The translations under genes and the position numbers were made by a program. This document shows positions 42,293-54,922 of a stretch of 64,000 bases of DNA, in pieces. Position 1 is the first letter of the stretch, and each line of letters begins with the position of its first letter. The DNA lies in assembly GCF_019711435.1 (NCBI RefSeq), contig NZ_JAIGNK010000002.1:124001-188000 (forward strand), read 5' to 3'. This DNA is from Qipengyuania polymorpha. Lineage in GTDB: Bacteria; Pseudomonadota; Alphaproteobacteria; Sphingomonadales; Sphingomonadaceae. A model generated the notes under the pieces. The model worked only from the letters and a program-made list of their open reading frames with translations, was not told where the DNA came from and made no database searches.

Positions 42293-43264
42293 TTAAAGGT
42301 TGGCAATCCGGCGCTGGTGCCGTTCGATCGCGATCAGCAGAAAGAAGAACATCAACGCGAGAAATAGTCCGGCAAACCAGACTGCATTTCCTAGACCGGA
42401 CCATCCTTCGGCATTAGCTGCCATTCGACGCTCGCGTTCGGCCATCGCGTCCGACGAGTTCTCTTGGCGCCGCGCGCTCAGTGTACCGAGGTAATTGTCC
42501 TGATACGCGGCGAAAAGCTGCTGGTAAGTCAGGACACCCTTGGGCGGCTCCATGCGTACAATCGTGTCTGTGTACGGGACAGAACGATAGTCATACGAAT
42601 AGCACTCATCGAAGTAGCTGCTGTAATAGGAGCAGTACCGCTCCCGCCGGGTCTTTCGTACCTTTTCCTCCCTGCGAACCTTCGGCGAATCGCGATATTT
42701 CTCGAGCCGCTCAATGCTTGCCGGAAGGGTTGATACTTCGCGCATCATAGCAAGAAGCCCGTCGTAATCCGCTTCATCGAGAGAGGGTCCGAACCCAACC
42801 TCCATCTCGTCTTCCATTGAGCCGCTCATGCCCGCCAGGTAAAGTTCGACAAACTCGTCCTTAGACAGTTTATCGTCATCCTTGTGCGCGAACGCCTCGA
42901 ACTTCTCTCGGAAGAGTTGATGATACTGCTCAGCGAAATTATCGAACGCAGTTACGTTGGGCTTGAGCGCATCACCTTCCACCACAGGCGCTTCGAGTTC
43001 ACCAAGGTCGATGTCGACAACCTCAGCCGCTGTTATCTCTACCGGCTCGACTTCAACTGCCGACGCGTCTTGCGAAATCCTGTAGGCAGAAGAGACAAGC
43101 AGCCAGACTATCCAAGCCAGAATAACCGTTGCGACGATGAGCGCCGCGCCCCGCAGCACCTCGAGGTAAACCTTTTCCGTTCGACTCAACCAGTCGCGAA
43201 ACCGATCCATCCGCGTCGGTTCTTCCGGCCAGTCGTCGATTTCGATTTCCACATTACTATTCAT
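42293..43264 (-). CDS. Two-pass membrane protein of unknown function
   Basis: A 323-aa protein with membrane helices near residues 38-60 (AALIVATVILAWIVWLLVSSA) and 295-315 (AVWFAGLFLALMFFFLLIAI), leaving a loop of about 230 residues, presumably periplasmic. The loop contains acidic stretches and a segment rich in tyrosine with two cysteines (RERYCSYYSSYFDECYSYDY). No family recognised. AAGGGGG lies just upstream of ATG 43264. It is less GC-rich than neighbours. Between its start and ada there are about 190 AT-rich bases with no clear feature. Confidence 0.75.
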   Translation of the reverse strand: MNSNVEIEIDDWPEEPTRMDRFRDWLSRTEKVYLEVLRGAALIVATVILAWIVWLLVSSAYRISQDASAVEVEPVEITAAEVVDIDLGELEAPVVEGDALKPNVTAFDNFAEQYHQLFREKFEAFAHKDDDKLSKDEFVELYLAGMSGSMEDEMEVGFGPSLDEADYDGLLAMMREVSTLPASIERLEKYRDSPKVRREEKVRKTRRERYCSYYSSYFDECYSYDYRSVPYTDTIVRMEPPKGVLTYQQLFAAYQDNYLGTLSARRQENSSDAMAERERRMAANAEGWSGLGNAVWFAGLFLALMFFFLLIAIERHQRRIANL

Positions 43265-43456
43265 ATAACCCCCTTGTTTTCCGCCCTGACTTTTCGAGAC
43301 AGGTATTGGAAAGAGGAGTCAATCCGACGAGCGTTTCGTGATTGTGGATTTAAGAACATTATTCGGCGCGAAAGCAGATTTTATAGCCTTTGGAATTTTG
43401 AACAGAGTTTTGACCTAAGTCTTAGGCTCCTTCTCACACCTTCGATAGTTTCGCGG

Positions 43457-44497
43457 TCAGTCGTCCTGCTCGCGCCGGAGCAATTCTGCCTTGATCTCGG
43501 TCCCGTAGGCATAGCCGCCAAGCCCGCCGTCTGCGGCGATCACGCGGTGGCAGGGGATGAGGACCGCGATGTTGTTCGCGCCGTTCGCTCCGCCGACCGC
43601 GCGGCTGGCCGTGGGATTGCCGAGCATGGCGGCCTGTTCGCCATAGCTGCGCGTCTCGCCCGCCGGGATCTGGCGCAGGGCGTCCCAGCAACGTTGCTGG
43701 AAGGCCGTGCCCTTCACGTCGAGCGGGATGTCCGCGCTGGTGGCATTGGCGGGGTTCTCGACGGCAGCGGTGACCCGCGCGAACAACTCGCGGAAGTCCT
43801 CGCCAGCTTCGACCAGTTCGGCCTTGGGGAAACGGGCGCGCAATTCTTCCTCTCCCTCGTTGAAGGAGAGGCAGCACACGCCCTTGTCCGTCGCCGCGAC
43901 CAGCATGTCGCCCAGCGTGGTCTCGACCACGGCCCAGTGCACCGTCCGGCCCTTTCCGCCATCCTTCCAGTCGCCCGCACTCATCCCGCTGCCTCTCCTG
44001 TCCTCGTAAAAGCGCGAGGGTGCGCCATAGCCTGCCTCGTAGATTGCATCGGTCACGCTGCCACCCTCGCCCAGCGCCTGCTCTGCCCGTTCGCGGCGCA
44101 AGGCGCGCTGGTAGGCGGCGGGAGAAAGGCCCACGGCGCGCGTGAAGATGCGCTGGAAATGTGTGGGCGAGTAATCGGTGAGCTGCCCGAGCCTTTCGAG
44201 CGAAACCGTCTCCTCCGCCTCGCGCAAGAGCTTGAGCGCCGCCATGACGGCACCTTCCTCGCGGCTCTGCTGGTCGGGCGCGCAGCGCTTGCAGGCGCGC
44301 AGGCCTGCTTCCTCGGCCGCCTCGCATGTCGCATAGAACTGCACATTTTCGCGCTTGGGCGCGCGCGCCGGGCACGAGGGGCGGCAATAAATACCGGTTG
44401 AATGCACACCCGTCACGAAGACCCCATCGAAGCGGCGGTCCTTCGCCAGCGCGATGCGCCAGCGGTCATCGTCGGTGAGTTGCGGCTTGGTAGTCAT
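43457..44497 (-). CDS. ada: Bifunctional Ada (methylated-DNA-protein transferase / regulator)
   Basis: A 346-aa adaptive-response protein. The N-terminal zinc domain with Cys (GIYCRPSCPAR) accepts a methyl group from phosphotriesters; a central AraC-type HTH (LERLGQLTDYSPTHFQRIFTRAVGLSPAAY) follows; the C-terminal transferase has PCHRV. It would repair O6-methylguanine and activate its own regulon. It is divergent from the protease gene by about 100 bases. Confidence 0.95.
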   Translation of the reverse strand: MTTKPQLTDDDRWRIALAKDRRFDGVFVTGVHSTGIYCRPSCPARAPKRENVQFYATCEAAEEAGLRACKRCAPDQQSREEGAVMAALKLLREAEETVSLERLGQLTDYSPTHFQRIFTRAVGLSPAAYQRALRRERAEQALGEGGSVTDAIYEAGYGAPSRFYEDRRGSGMSAGDWKDGGKGRTVHWAVVETTLGDMLVAATDKGVCCLSFNEGEEELRARFPKAELVEAGEDFRELFARVTAAVENPANATSADIPLDVKGTAFQQRCWDALRQIPAGETRSYGEQAAMLGNPTASRAVGGANGANNIAVLIPCHRVIAADGGLGGYAYGTEIKAELLRREQDD

Positions 44498-44600
44498 CGT
44501 CTTTCAACCTCTATCGCCTAGCAGCGTCATTGCAAAAGCCACATTTGCCCGCATCCCGAAGCTTGCGGTCAATGTCGGGCAGCCGCTAAGGGGGGCGCGG

Positions 44601-46169
44601 ATGGGACGTATATTCTCGATTTTCGCAGCGCTCCTCGCGTTCCTGGCCCCTGCGGTTGCGCAGGCCGACCCTGCCGATATCGACGCAGCGGCGCGCGGCG
44701 TGGTGCGCGTGGTCATCATCGGCAATGACGACGACGAGATTTTTCCCGTCAGCCACGGCACCGGCTTCGCCGTCACGCAGGACCTCATCGTCACCAATGC
44801 CCATGTCGTACGCGACGCGATGGGCGACCCGGACTTGCGCATCGGCATCGTGCCCAGCGGCGGCGGCGATGCCGTCTATGGCCAGCTGGTGGCAGTCAAT
44901 TCGCGCATCGACCTTGCGCTGGTCCGTCTCACCGGCAGCCTCCGCCTCCCGCCGCTCGCGCTTGCCGGACGGGCGATTGCCAAGGACGCGCGGGTGGTCA
45001 GCGTCGGCTATCCGATGAATGTCGACCGCGCTCAGGGCCTCGACCTGTCCGACATCTTCCAGTCGATGTCGCCCGTTACCAGCCCCGGCTTCGTTTCGGG
45101 CGAGCGTCCCAGCCGGAGCTTCGACACCGTGCTCCACACCGCGCCCATCGCGCGCGGCAATTCGGGCGGCCCGCTGGTCGACAGTTGCGGCCGCGTGGTC
45201 GGCGTGAACAGCTTTGGGGCGGACAATGAAGGCGGCGATGCGGAATTCTTCTTCGCCGTCTCGAACCGCGAACTGGTCCCTTTCCTGCGCGCCAATGATG
45301 TCGAGCCGAAAATCAACGGCAATGAGTGCCGCAGCCTCGCCGAGCTCGACGATGCAGAGCGCGAACGGCTAGAGCGCGAACAGATGGAGGCACTGCGCGA
45401 CCTCGCCCAGCGTGCCGAGGAAACCCGCGCCAAGCGCGAACGGGCGCTGCTCGAGGCGCAGCTCGGCGTTTCGCAGGATCGCGAGGACCGGATGGCACTC
45501 GCCTTCGTGCTTTTGCTGGCCGCTTTCGCCATCGGTCTTTGGGCTTGGAGCCGTCATGAACGCTTCGATGCCGAGGCCGAGGATGCAGAATTGCGTCGCC
45601 GCAAAATCAACATCGCTTTCGGTTTTGCCGGCTTCCTAGTGGTGGTGGCGCTTCTCTCTTTCCTCACTCGCCCCGGCCTCGACGAAATCGACCGCCGAGT
45701 GGCAGGGGCGATGCAAGGCGATGGCGGCACAGAAACCGGGAACTCGCCGACGACAGGGACACAAGGCGATGCAAAGCTCACCTGCCGCCTCCTGCCCGAG
45801 CGCAGCCGCATCACCAGCGCCGAAGCGCCCGACATCGAATTCGAATGGACCGCCGAGGGCTGCGTCAACGAGCGCACACAATATGGCTATGCCTCGGGCA
45901 TCTGGTCGCGCGTGTTCGTGCCGAACTCGGAAGACGCCGTTTCGGTCAACAGCTTCGACCCCGACCGCCGCATCTTCCGTTCCGAGCGCTACCTGCTTTC
46001 GCGCAGCGCGATGAACGAAGCCCGTTCGGCCCGCAGCGAATACTCTGCTCCCACCTGCGGTGCAGATGGTGCGGCCAGCAAGCTGGGCGATTTGCAGGGC
46101 GAAGTTTTGAGCCAGCTTCCGAAGGACCCGAACGAGCGGCTGGTCTACCAGTGCGAGCCTGCTACCTGA
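44601..46169 (+). CDS. Trypsin-like serine protease with membrane segments
   Basis: A 522-aa protein. The signal peptide is MGRIFSIFAALLAFLAPAVAQA. The S1 triad is seen as His in TNAHVVRD, Asp in SRIDLALVRL and Ser in ARGNSGGPLVD. After the protease part comes a charged coiled segment (DAERERLEREQMEALRDLAQRAEE), two membrane helices (about residues 300-320 and 340-360) and a C-terminal domain with paired cysteines. ATG 44601 has AAGGGGGGCG upstream. Function likely envelope proteolysis; target unknown. Confidence 0.85.
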   Translation: MGRIFSIFAALLAFLAPAVAQADPADIDAAARGVVRVVIIGNDDDEIFPVSHGTGFAVTQDLIVTNAHVVRDAMGDPDLRIGIVPSGGGDAVYGQLVAVNSRIDLALVRLTGSLRLPPLALAGRAIAKDARVVSVGYPMNVDRAQGLDLSDIFQSMSPVTSPGFVSGERPSRSFDTVLHTAPIARGNSGGPLVDSCGRVVGVNSFGADNEGGDAEFFFAVSNRELVPFLRANDVEPKINGNECRSLAELDDAERERLEREQMEALRDLAQRAEETRAKRERALLEAQLGVSQDREDRMALAFVLLLAAFAIGLWAWSRHERFDAEAEDAELRRRKINIAFGFAGFLVVVALLSFLTRPGLDEIDRRVAGAMQGDGGTETGNSPTTGTQGDAKLTCRLLPERSRITSAEAPDIEFEWTAEGCVNERTQYGYASGIWSRVFVPNSEDAVSVNSFDPDRRIFRSERYLLSRSAMNEARSARSEYSAPTCGADGAASKLGDLQGEVLSQLPKDPNERLVYQCEPAT

Positions 46170-46181
46170 CCTTGGGCTAGC

Positions 46182-47009
46182 TCACGCCGCCAGCGCCTCG
46201 CCCGTCAGCGTGATCCGGTGCATTTCGCGGGCGTAACCCTGATAGTCGTTCATCGCGTAGTGCCAGGTGGTGCGGTTGTCCCAGATGGCGACCGTACCGG
46301 GAGCCCACTCGACGCGGCACTGGAATTCCGGATTCATGGCGTGGGTGAAGAGTTCCATCAGCAAGGGCATGCTTTCCTGGCGCGTCATGCCGGCGAAGTG
46401 GATGGTGAAGCCCGGATTGACGTAGAGCAGTTTCTGCCCCGTCTGCGGATGGCGGATGACGACCGGGTGGGTTGCACCGGTCTTCAATTCCTGTCCGCGC
46501 AACGCTGAGCCCTGGTCGGTCTTCGCATAGGCGCCTTCGGGCGAATAGATATGGTCGGCGGTATGGAAGGCTTCCATCCCTTCGAGCCGCCGCTTCATTT
46601 CCTCGGGCAGGCTCTCATAGGCCGCGCCCATATGCGCCCACAGCGTGTCGCCGCCCGACGGCGGCAAGGTTCTCGCGACGAGGATGGAGCCCATCGCCGG
46701 TATCTGGTCATAGGAATGGTCGGTGTGCCACCCGCCGCCGATATTGGTGGTCTGGTCCTCGGTCTTGCGCACGACGGCAATCTCGGGATGCTCGTCGGTC
46801 AGCGGGAAATAATTGTTGATGTCGATCCCGCCCCAGCGCCGCGCGAAAGCAATGTGCTCTTCCGGGCTGAAAGTCTGGTCACGGAAGACCGCCACGCCGT
46901 GCCTATATATAAGGTCGCGAATGGCACCGAGTTCATCGCCCTGCGCTTCGGCCAGCGTGACACCCTTCACCTCGACCCCGCAATGCGGTGAAAGTGGTTC
47001 GGTCTGCAT
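46182..47009 (-). CDS. TauD/TfdA-family Fe(II)/2-oxoglutarate dioxygenase
   Basis: A 275-aa dioxygenase. Iron ligands are HTD in GGWHTDHSY and the His in NRTTWHYAMND, and 2-oxoglutarate is bound by Arg in MHRITLTG. The substrate, taurine or another sulfonate or aromatic ether, is unknown, and no sulfonate transporter is nearby. It is convergent with the protease gene (12 bases between stops) and divergent from the atp operon across 189 bases. Confidence 0.9.
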   Translation of the reverse strand: MQTEPLSPHCGVEVKGVTLAEAQGDELGAIRDLIYRHGVAVFRDQTFSPEEHIAFARRWGGIDINNYFPLTDEHPEIAVVRKTEDQTTNIGGGWHTDHSYDQIPAMGSILVARTLPPSGGDTLWAHMGAAYESLPEEMKRRLEGMEAFHTADHIYSPEGAYAKTDQGSALRGQELKTGATHPVVIRHPQTGQKLLYVNPGFTIHFAGMTRQESMPLLMELFTHAMNPEFQCRVEWAPGTVAIWDNRTTWHYAMNDYQGYAREMHRITLTGEALAA

Positions 47010-47198
47010 GGGCTCTCTCCTCCGGACGCAAGGTTACGCCTCAAAACCCAAGAGTCCAATGATTGTCTGACTGACTCGGGTTGCCTTGCCGCACCCCCTT
47101 TGCTAGGCGCGCGCCAACCTTGCCGGAGCGACTCATTTTCGCTCGCCAACGGCATGGCCGTATAGAACCCTTTTCCGACCCTAGAGGACGAGAGACGC

Positions 47199-47753
47199 GT
47201 GGAAATTTCCGCCGGTATCAAGGCTAGCCTTGCTGGACGTTACGCTTCGGCCCTGTTCGATCTTGCCAGCGAGGCAGGGACCGTGACCGCGGTCGAATCG
47301 GACATGGACAAGCTCGAAGCTGGTCTGGCCGAATCGCCCGAGCTCAAGATGCTCACCACCAACCCGCGCGTGACCCGCAGCCAGGCCGAAAAGGCCCTGT
47401 GGGGCGTTTCGGCCATCATGGGCCTGTCGGAACTGACGCAGAACTTCCTCGGCACGCTGGCGCAGAACCGCCGCCTCGGCCAGCTGTCCGGCATCATCCG
47501 CGCTTTCCGCGCGATTGCCGCTGCCCAGCGCGGTGAAGTTGCAGCCGAAGTCACCAGCGCCCACGCGCTGACCGACGCGCAGCTCGCCGACCTCAAGGCC
47601 AAGCTGACGGCCCGCGAAGGCCGCACTGTCAAACTTTCCACGAAGGTCGACCCCGATTTGCTCGGCGGCCTCGTCGTCACCATCGGATCGAAGCGCATTG
47701 ATGGCTCGATCCGCACCCGTCTCAATTCGCTCTCCCAGGCCATGAAGGCTTAA
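47199..47753 (+). CDS. atpH: ATP synthase F1 subunit delta
   Basis: A 184-aa stalk subunit linking F1 to the b subunits. [31 protein letters not shown] and [22 protein letters not shown] are delta-family blocks. The start is GTG 47199 with AGAGGACGAGAG upstream. It is first in atpHAG-(lipoprotein)-DC. The F0 genes are elsewhere, the usual alphaproteobacterial split. Confidence 0.97.
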   Translation: MEISAGIKASLAGRYASALFDLASEAGTVTAVESDMDKLEAGLAESPELKMLTTNPRVTRSQAEKALWGVSAIMGLSELTQNFLGTLAQNRRLGQLSGIIRAFRAIAAAQRGEVAAEVTSAHALTDAQLADLKAKLTAREGRTVKLSTKVDPDLLGGLVVTIGSKRIDGSIRTRLNSLSQAMKA

Positions 47754-49295
<1,542 letters not shown>

Positions 49296-49322
49296 GTCCT
49301 ACGAGCCTAACAGGGAGCCGTC

Positions 49323-50195
49323 ATGGCCTCGCTTAAAGAACTCAAGGGCCGGATCAACTCGGTCAAGTCGACCCAGAAGATCACCAAGGCCAAGCAGATG
49401 GTCGCTGCGGCCAAGCTGCGCCGTGCGCAGGCTGCCGCCGAAGCCGCACGCCCCTATGCCGAACGGCTGTCGGGCGTGATGGCCAGCCTCGCCAGCAAGG
49501 TGAGCGGCGACAGCGCGCCGAAGCTGCTTGCGGGCACCGGATCGGACAAGCGCCACCTGCTGGTGGTCGTGAATACCGACAAGGGCCTGTGCGGCGGTCT
49601 CAACGCCAATATCGTCAAGGCTGCCAAGGCCAAGGCGAAGTCGCTTATCGCCGAGGGCAAGGACGTGTCCTTCTACCTCGTCGGCAAGAAGGGCCGTGCG
49701 CCCATCAAGCGCGACTATGCCGACCGCATCGAAAAGCACTTCGACACCTCGGAAGTCCGCAACCCGGGCTTCGAAGAGGCAGAGCAGATTGCCGACGACC
49801 TGATCGAGCGTTTCGAGAAGGGCGAGTTCGATGTCGCCCACCTCGTCTACCCCGTGTTCAAGTCGGCCCTCGCGCAGGACCCGACTGTCGACCAGCTCAT
49901 CCCCGTGCCCGCCCCCGAAGGCGATGCAACCGGCGGTGACGCAGTCGTGGAATACGAGCCGGGCGAAGAGGAAATTCTCGAAGACCTGCTGCCGCGTTAC
50001 GTGAAGACCCAGGTCTTCGGTTCGCTGCTGGAACGCGAGGCTTCCGAACAGGGCGCTTCGATGACCGCGATGGACAACGCCACGCGCAATGCGGGCGACC
50101 TCATCAACAAGCTGACGATCCAGTACAACCGCAGCCGCCAGGCCGCCATCACCACCGAGCTGATCGAAATCATCGCCGGTGCGGAAGCTCTCTAA
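49323..50195 (+). CDS. atpG: ATP synthase F1 subunit gamma
   Basis: A 290-aa central-shaft subunit. [34 protein letters not shown] at the N-terminus and [44 protein letters not shown] at the C-terminus form the coiled shaft. CGGLNAN (residues 80s) is also standard. The lipoprotein gene follows after 13 bases. Confidence 0.98.
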   Translation: MASLKELKGRINSVKSTQKITKAKQMVAAAKLRRAQAAAEAARPYAERLSGVMASLASKVSGDSAPKLLAGTGSDKRHLLVVVNTDKGLCGGLNANIVKAAKAKAKSLIAEGKDVSFYLVGKKGRAPIKRDYADRIEKHFDTSEVRNPGFEEAEQIADDLIERFEKGEFDVAHLVYPVFKSALAQDPTVDQLIPVPAPEGDATGGDAVVEYEPGEEEILEDLLPRYVKTQVFGSLLEREASEQGASMTAMDNATRNAGDLINKLTIQYNRSRQAAITTELIEIIAGAEAL

Positions 50196-50208
50196 AGGAC
50201 GACCAAAC

Positions 50209-52048
<1,840 letters not shown>

Positions 52049-52052
52049 GACA

Positions 52053-52310
52053 ATGGCCCTCCACTTCGAACTCGTCACGCCGGCCAAGCTGGTCCGTTCC
52101 GAAGACGTCCACATGGTGGTCGTCCCCGGTGCGGAAGGCGAATTCGGCGTGCTGGAGGGCCATGCGCCCTTCATGTCGACCATCCGCGACGGCGAAGTCC
52201 AGGTCTACAAGACCGAAGGCGGCGCTCCGGAAACCATCGAAGTCCGCGGCGGCTTTGCCGAAGTCGGCGAGAATGGTTTGACGGTCCTTGCGGAACACGT
52301 CGAAGGCTGA
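52053..52310 (+). CDS. atpC: ATP synthase F1 subunit epsilon
   Basis: An 85-aa epsilon subunit, N-terminal beta-sandwich only: [39 protein letters not shown] and [19 protein letters not shown]. It lacks the C-terminal helical pair that inhibits the enzyme in longer forms, as in many alphaproteobacteria. It is last in the operon and followed by a terminator. Confidence 0.95.
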   Translation: MALHFELVTPAKLVRSEDVHMVVVPGAEGEFGVLEGHAPFMSTIRDGEVQVYKTEGGAPETIEVRGGFAEVGENGLTVLAEHVEG

Positions 52311-52333
52311 ACGCCTCGCACAACCGATTGAAC

Positions 52334-52362
52334 AAGGGCGGCCCCAACGGGTCGCCCTTTTT
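52334..52362 (+). terminator. Rho-independent terminator of atp operon
   Basis: AAGGGCG (52334-52340) pairs with CGCCCTT (52353-52359); the inner GCC/GGT can pair further. TTTTT follows (52358-52362). It lies 24 bases after the atpC stop. Confidence 0.85.
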
Positions 52363-52459
52363 CGTTCGACCAACTGCTTGATAAGATGGTCGAACGCCCT
52401 TGCCCTTCTCTTGCCCTCCCGCAACACTGCATCAGTTTTGGGAAGAGGGACGCTATCTC

Positions 52460-54592
52460 ATGAAATTGGTATCGACTGCGGCGCTCGGCGCTGCTCTGGC
52501 ATTGGGCATGACGACTATGGCAACTGCACAGGACGGCATTCCCGGCCCTGAGGAAGACCCCTACATCTGGCTGGAGGAAGCGCGCAGCGACGAAGCGCTC
52601 GACTGGGTGCGGGCTGAGAACAACCGCACCATGGCGCATATGGCGCAGGATCCGCGCTTCGACGAGCTGACCGCCGAGGCGCTCGCCATCCTCGATGCCG
52701 AGGACCGCGTGCCCTATGTCTCCATCCGCAAGGACGGTCTCTACAATTTCTGGCAGGACAAGCAGAACCCCAAGGGCATCCTGCGCCGTACCACGCTCGA
52801 CAGCTACAAGACCGACAATCCGGTTTGGGAAACCATCCTCGACGTCGACGCGCTCGCCGCTGCGGAGGGCAAGGAATGGGTCTACAAGGGCAGTTCCTGC
52901 CTCCCGCCCGACCAGCGCCTGTGCATGATTGCGCTCTCGGACGGGGGCGAGGATGCCACCATCCTGCGCGAATTCGACATGACCACGAAGCAGTTCGTGG
53001 AAGGCGGCTTCGTCATCGAAGAAAAGAGCCAGGGCGGCGTCCAGTGGCTCGATGAAGACACGCTGCTGGTCAGCCGCGACTTCGGTGGCGGCACCATCAC
53101 CGAAAGCGAATACCCCTTCACTACGCGCGTCTGGAAGCGCGGCACGCCGCTTTCCGAAGCGACCGAGCTGTTCCGTGGTCAGGCGAGCGATGTCTGGGCG
53201 GGCGCAGGCCTCATCCGCGACAACAAGGGCGTGGTCCATGGCCGCACAGCCTTCCGCGCCATCAGCTTCCACGAGAGCATCAACTACGTCTGGCACGATG
53301 GCGAGTGGCTCGAACTCGACATGCCGAAGAAGGCCAGCATCGGCGGCATCGTCGATGGCCACCTGACTTTCTCCACCGATGTCGACTGGGAAACGCAGGG
53401 ACAGACCTTCCCCGCCGACTCGCTGATTGCGGTCGATCTCGAGGAGTTCAAGCGCGACCCCAATGGCGCGAAAAAGACCCTCGTCTGGGCTCCTGCCGAG
53501 CGCCAGACCAAGCGCGGCGGCGGTGCGACCGCGAACAGCGCCTATATGGCCATCCTCGACAATGTCGTTGGCAAGGTCGTGAAAATCGATTTCGAAGACG
53601 GCGCATGGGTCCAGCGTGAAGTCGCGCTGCCCGACAATGCGACGCTCAGCGTTCAGACCACCTCGTCCGAAACCGACGAAATCATGTTCACCTCGACCGA
53701 TTTCCTCACGCCCAGCACGCTGTGGTATTCGGACGGGACCGGCGACCCTGAGGTCCTCAAGACCTCGCCCAGCTATTTCGACAGCACCGGCATGGAAGTC
53801 GAACAGTTCGAGGCGACCAGTCCCGACGGCGCGAAAATCCCCTACTTCCTCGTAAAGCCCAAGGGCATGGAGATGGACGGCACCACGCCGACCCTGCTCT
53901 ATGGCTATGGCGGCTTCCAGGTCTCGCAGCTACCGAGCTACCGCTCGCTGACCGGCAAGATGTGGCTCGAGAAAGGCGGCGCCTTCATCCTCGCCAACCT
54001 GCGCGGCGGCGGCGAATTCGGCCCCGGCTGGCACCAGAGCGCCATTCGCGAGAACAAGCAGCGCACCTGGGACGACTTCATCGCAGTCGGCAAGGACGCG
54101 GTCGCTCGCGGCATAACCAATCCGGGACGGCTCGGCATCCAAGGCGGTTCGCAAGGCGGCCTTCTGGTCGGCACCGCCTTCACGCAGGCTCCCGAGGCCT
54201 TCGACGCGGCCATCGTCGCCATCCCGCTGTTCGACATGCTGCGCTATCACCTCATCGGCCGCGGTGCTTCGTGGATCGGCGAATATGGCGATCCGCGCAT
54301 CCCCGAACAGCGCGCGTGGATCGAAGGCTATTCGCCCTACCAGAAGATTGTCGAGGGCGTGGACTACCCCGCCCCCTTCCTCTGGGCCTCGACCGCCGAC
54401 GACCGCACGCACCCCGCGCACGCCCGGAAAGCTGCTGCCAAGCTCAAGGAACTCGGCCAGGATTACTGGTATTACGAGGACATGACCGGCGGCCACTCGG
54501 GCGGTGTCGACAACGAGCAGCGCGCCAAGCTGCAGGCCTTGCAGATGGTCTATTTGATGCAGCGCCTGATGGACGATAACGAGAGCGAATAA
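52460..54592 (+). CDS. Exported prolyl oligopeptidase-family serine peptidase
   Basis: A 710-aa S9 peptidase. The signal peptide is MKLVSTAALGAALALGMTTMATAQ. A beta-propeller (about residues 40-420) covers the catalytic domain with the nucleophile in GIQGGSQGG (about residue 565), Asp in TADDRTHP and His in GGHSGG. It would cleave short proline-containing peptides in the periplasm. ATG 52460 begins the signal. The frame is open 20 codons upstream, not used. Confidence 0.93.
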   Translation: MKLVSTAALGAALALGMTTMATAQDGIPGPEEDPYIWLEEARSDEALDWVRAENNRTMAHMAQDPRFDELTAEALAILDAEDRVPYVSIRKDGLYNFWQDKQNPKGILRRTTLDSYKTDNPVWETILDVDALAAAEGKEWVYKGSSCLPPDQRLCMIALSDGGEDATILREFDMTTKQFVEGGFVIEEKSQGGVQWLDEDTLLVSRDFGGGTITESEYPFTTRVWKRGTPLSEATELFRGQASDVWAGAGLIRDNKGVVHGRTAFRAISFHESINYVWHDGEWLELDMPKKASIGGIVDGHLTFSTDVDWETQGQTFPADSLIAVDLEEFKRDPNGAKKTLVWAPAERQTKRGGGATANSAYMAILDNVVGKVVKIDFEDGAWVQREVALPDNATLSVQTTSSETDEIMFTSTDFLTPSTLWYSDGTGDPEVLKTSPSYFDSTGMEVEQFEATSPDGAKIPYFLVKPKGMEMDGTTPTLLYGYGGFQVSQLPSYRSLTGKMWLEKGGAFILANLRGGGEFGPGWHQSAIRENKQRTWDDFIAVGKDAVARGITNPGRLGIQGGSQGGLLVGTAFTQAPEAFDAAIVAIPLFDMLRYHLIGRGASWIGEYGDPRIPEQRAWIEGYSPYQKIVEGVDYPAPFLWASTADDRTHPAHARKAAAKLKELGQDYWYYEDMTGGHSGGVDNEQRAKLQALQMVYLMQRLMDDNESE

Positions 54593-54613
54593 GCGCGTTC
54601 TCTTCGCAACACG

Positions 54614-54642
54614 AAAGGGCGGTCCGCGCGGGCCGCTCTTTT
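54614..54642 (+). terminator. Terminator after prolyl oligopeptidase gene
   Basis: AAAGGGCGGTCC and GGGCCGCTCTTTT form a stem with two G-U-type pairs around a GCGC loop, ended by TTTT. It lies about 22 bases after the stop and directly before the end of the HNH gene on the other strand. Confidence 0.7.
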
Positions 54643-54643
54643 G

Positions 54644-54922
54644 CTATCGGCTGCGGCGAACCGGGGCGTTGAAGTCGGGCGGCTTGTCCGCAATCCAGCG
54701 AAGGAATCTCGCCAGTTCCTCGTTTTCGAGGAGCCGCGGCCGGTCATCCCCGAACCGCGAAAGTTCCGCATTGGTGAAGATCTTGTGCACGGTCTTGTGG
54801 CAGATGGGATGGACGGGGACCGTCTCGCGCCCCTTCTTGGATTTCGGCACCGGGTGATGCTGCTGCACGCGCCGACCCAGCGGGCGCGCGCACAGCCAAC
54901 ATGTGGGCGCCTCTTCGCTCAG
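54644..54922 (-). CDS. HNH-type zinc protein coupled to glmU, probable CTG start
   Basis: A small HNH-endonuclease-like protein, 92 aa from CTG 54922. From the first ordinary start (GTG 54868, MQQHHPVPKSK) the protein would be 74 aa, but 18 codons upstream read SEEAPTCWLCARPLGRR and supply a CxxC zinc pair that matches HHPVPK...HPICHKTVH downstream. The frame opens only just before this point and contains no ATG, GTG or TTG. CTG 54922 overlaps the glmU stop (CTGA) and has GGAG 8 bases upstream. Nuclease activity is inferred from the family only. Confidence 0.75.
   Translation of the reverse strand: MSEEAPTCWLCARPLGRRVQQHHPVPKSKKGRETVPVHPICHKTVHKIFTNAELSRFGDDRPRLLENEELARFLRWIADKPPDFNAPVRRSR

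Noticed and set aside
49454-49660. Minus-strand hydrophobic short frame in atpG
   Set aside because: High-GC antisense frame with no ribosome site.
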